Shown piece by piece: positions 5,531 through 5,927 of a stretch of 5,927 nt of DNA. The notes under the pieces were generated by a model. That model did no database searches. It was not told where the DNA came from and saw nothing but the letters and a program-made list of their open reading frames with translations. This DNA comes from an uncultured Lachnospiraceae bacterium (GTDB taxonomy: Bacteria > Bacillota > Clostridia > Lachnospirales > Lachnospiraceae), in contig CAMWOK010000202.1 in NCBI GenBank assembly GCA_947175845.1, forward strand, positions 1 through 5,927, given 5' to 3'. Made by a program: the position numbers and the translations under genes. Position 1 is the first letter of the stretch, and each line of letters begins with the position of its first letter.

Positions 5531-5927
5531 ATGAAAGCAGCGTCGGGGAGCTTCGGGATTTCGGCGGCTGTGCTCAAGTGGATTGCGGTTGTGACCATGG
5601 TGATTGACCATTTTGCGGCGGCGGTCTATCCGTGGATGGAAGGCTACAGTTATGATGTCTATTTTGTGCTGCGCAAGGTGGGCAGGCTGGCTTTTCCAAT
5701 CTACTGTTTTCTGCTGGTGGAGGGTTTTTTCCACACCAGGAATGCGGCAAAATATTTAAGAAACTGTTTTTTGTTTGCCCTGATCTCAGAAATTCCGTTC
5801 GATATGGCTATTTTTGGGCGGGTTTTTTACAGGCAGGGACAGAATGTCTACTTTACACTCTGCCTCGGCAGGCCTGTGCTGATTTTTCTCGCGCAGTACA
5901 GGGGGATGCGGGAGGCGCAATATGTGC
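5531..5927 (+). CDS. TraX-family membrane protein, 5' part (truncated by window end)
   Basis: The first 132 codons are open to the right edge with no stop. After a short N-terminus comes a membrane segment, LKWIAVVTMVIDHFAAAVYP (15-34), with the D26-H27 pair typical of the family. Then comes the RKVGRLAFPIYCFLLVEGF block (48-66), HTRN and KYL, and a segment ending ALISEIPFD (83-91). These match TraX (PF05857). The founding member acetylates F-pilin on plasmid F. Chromosomal Firmicutes members are multi-pass proteins of unknown substrate, probably membrane acyltransferases, so a conjugation role should not be assumed: no conjugation genes are visible here. It is separated from secDF by 61 bp that hold a hairpin and a strong ribosome binding site. 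The family call is good. The function is open. Confidence 0.9.
   Translation, partial: MKAASGSFGISAAVLKWIAVVTMVIDHFAAAVYPWMEGYSYDVYFVLRKVGRLAFPIYCFLLVEGFFHTRNAAKYLRNCFLFALISEIPFDMAIFGRVFYRQGQNVYFTLCLGRPVLIFLAQYRGMREAQYV

Noticed and set aside
1..5927. Mobile element, CRISPR array, tRNA or rRNA
   Set aside because: No transposase or integrase, no terminal inverted repeats, no regular repeat-spacer pattern and no cloverleaf or rRNA-like stretch were seen; intergenic gaps are all under 150 bp.

Overview
The window looks like chromosomal DNA of a Gram-positive anaerobe of class Clostridia, most likely a Lachnospiraceae-type gut bacterium. The grounds are a SCIFF peptide with its radical SAM maturase (a pair regarded as near-universal in Clostridia), a fused SecD-SecF protein, strong AGGAGG-type ribosome binding sites, use of a TTG start, AT-rich extended -10 promoters between moderately GC-rich genes, and a small four-helix-type membrane protein of the TIGR04086 kind upstream. 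The assignment is by gene content and style only. No genus can be named.

All genes lie on the + strand. Left to right: the 3' end of a TIGR04086-like membrane protein (2-304); a promoter region and a secreted GH25 muramidase with a C-terminal SH3-like domain (446-1477); a second promoter and the 48-residue six-cysteine peptide precursor scfA (1571-1717); a perfect 13-bp hairpin (1752-1783); the radical SAM/SPASM maturase scfB, best started at TTG 1822 (1822-3207); the fused preprotein translocase subunit secDF (3223-5469); a short terminator-like hairpin (5479-5508); and the 5' part of a TraX-family membrane protein running off the right end (5531-5927+).

The core is a ranthipeptide (SCIFF) biosynthesis unit: scfA makes the precursor and scfB installs Cys-to-Thr thioether cross-links with iron-sulfur clusters and SAM. 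secDF follows only 15 bp after scfB and is probably co-transcribed. The hairpin between scfA and scfB, the strong scfA ribosome binding site and the weak TTG start of scfB all point towards much more precursor than enzyme. No dedicated peptide exporter or leader peptidase is visible in the window.

SCIFF systems are already described as a family, so this is not a new system class. The points most worth a second look are the scfA gene itself (short enough to be missed by length-filtered gene calling), its 8-residue internal repeat, its Gly-Gly before the first cysteine, the scfA/scfB hairpin, the Asp-to-Ala position in the SecF half of SecDF, and a lysozyme placed between TIGR04086 and scfA.
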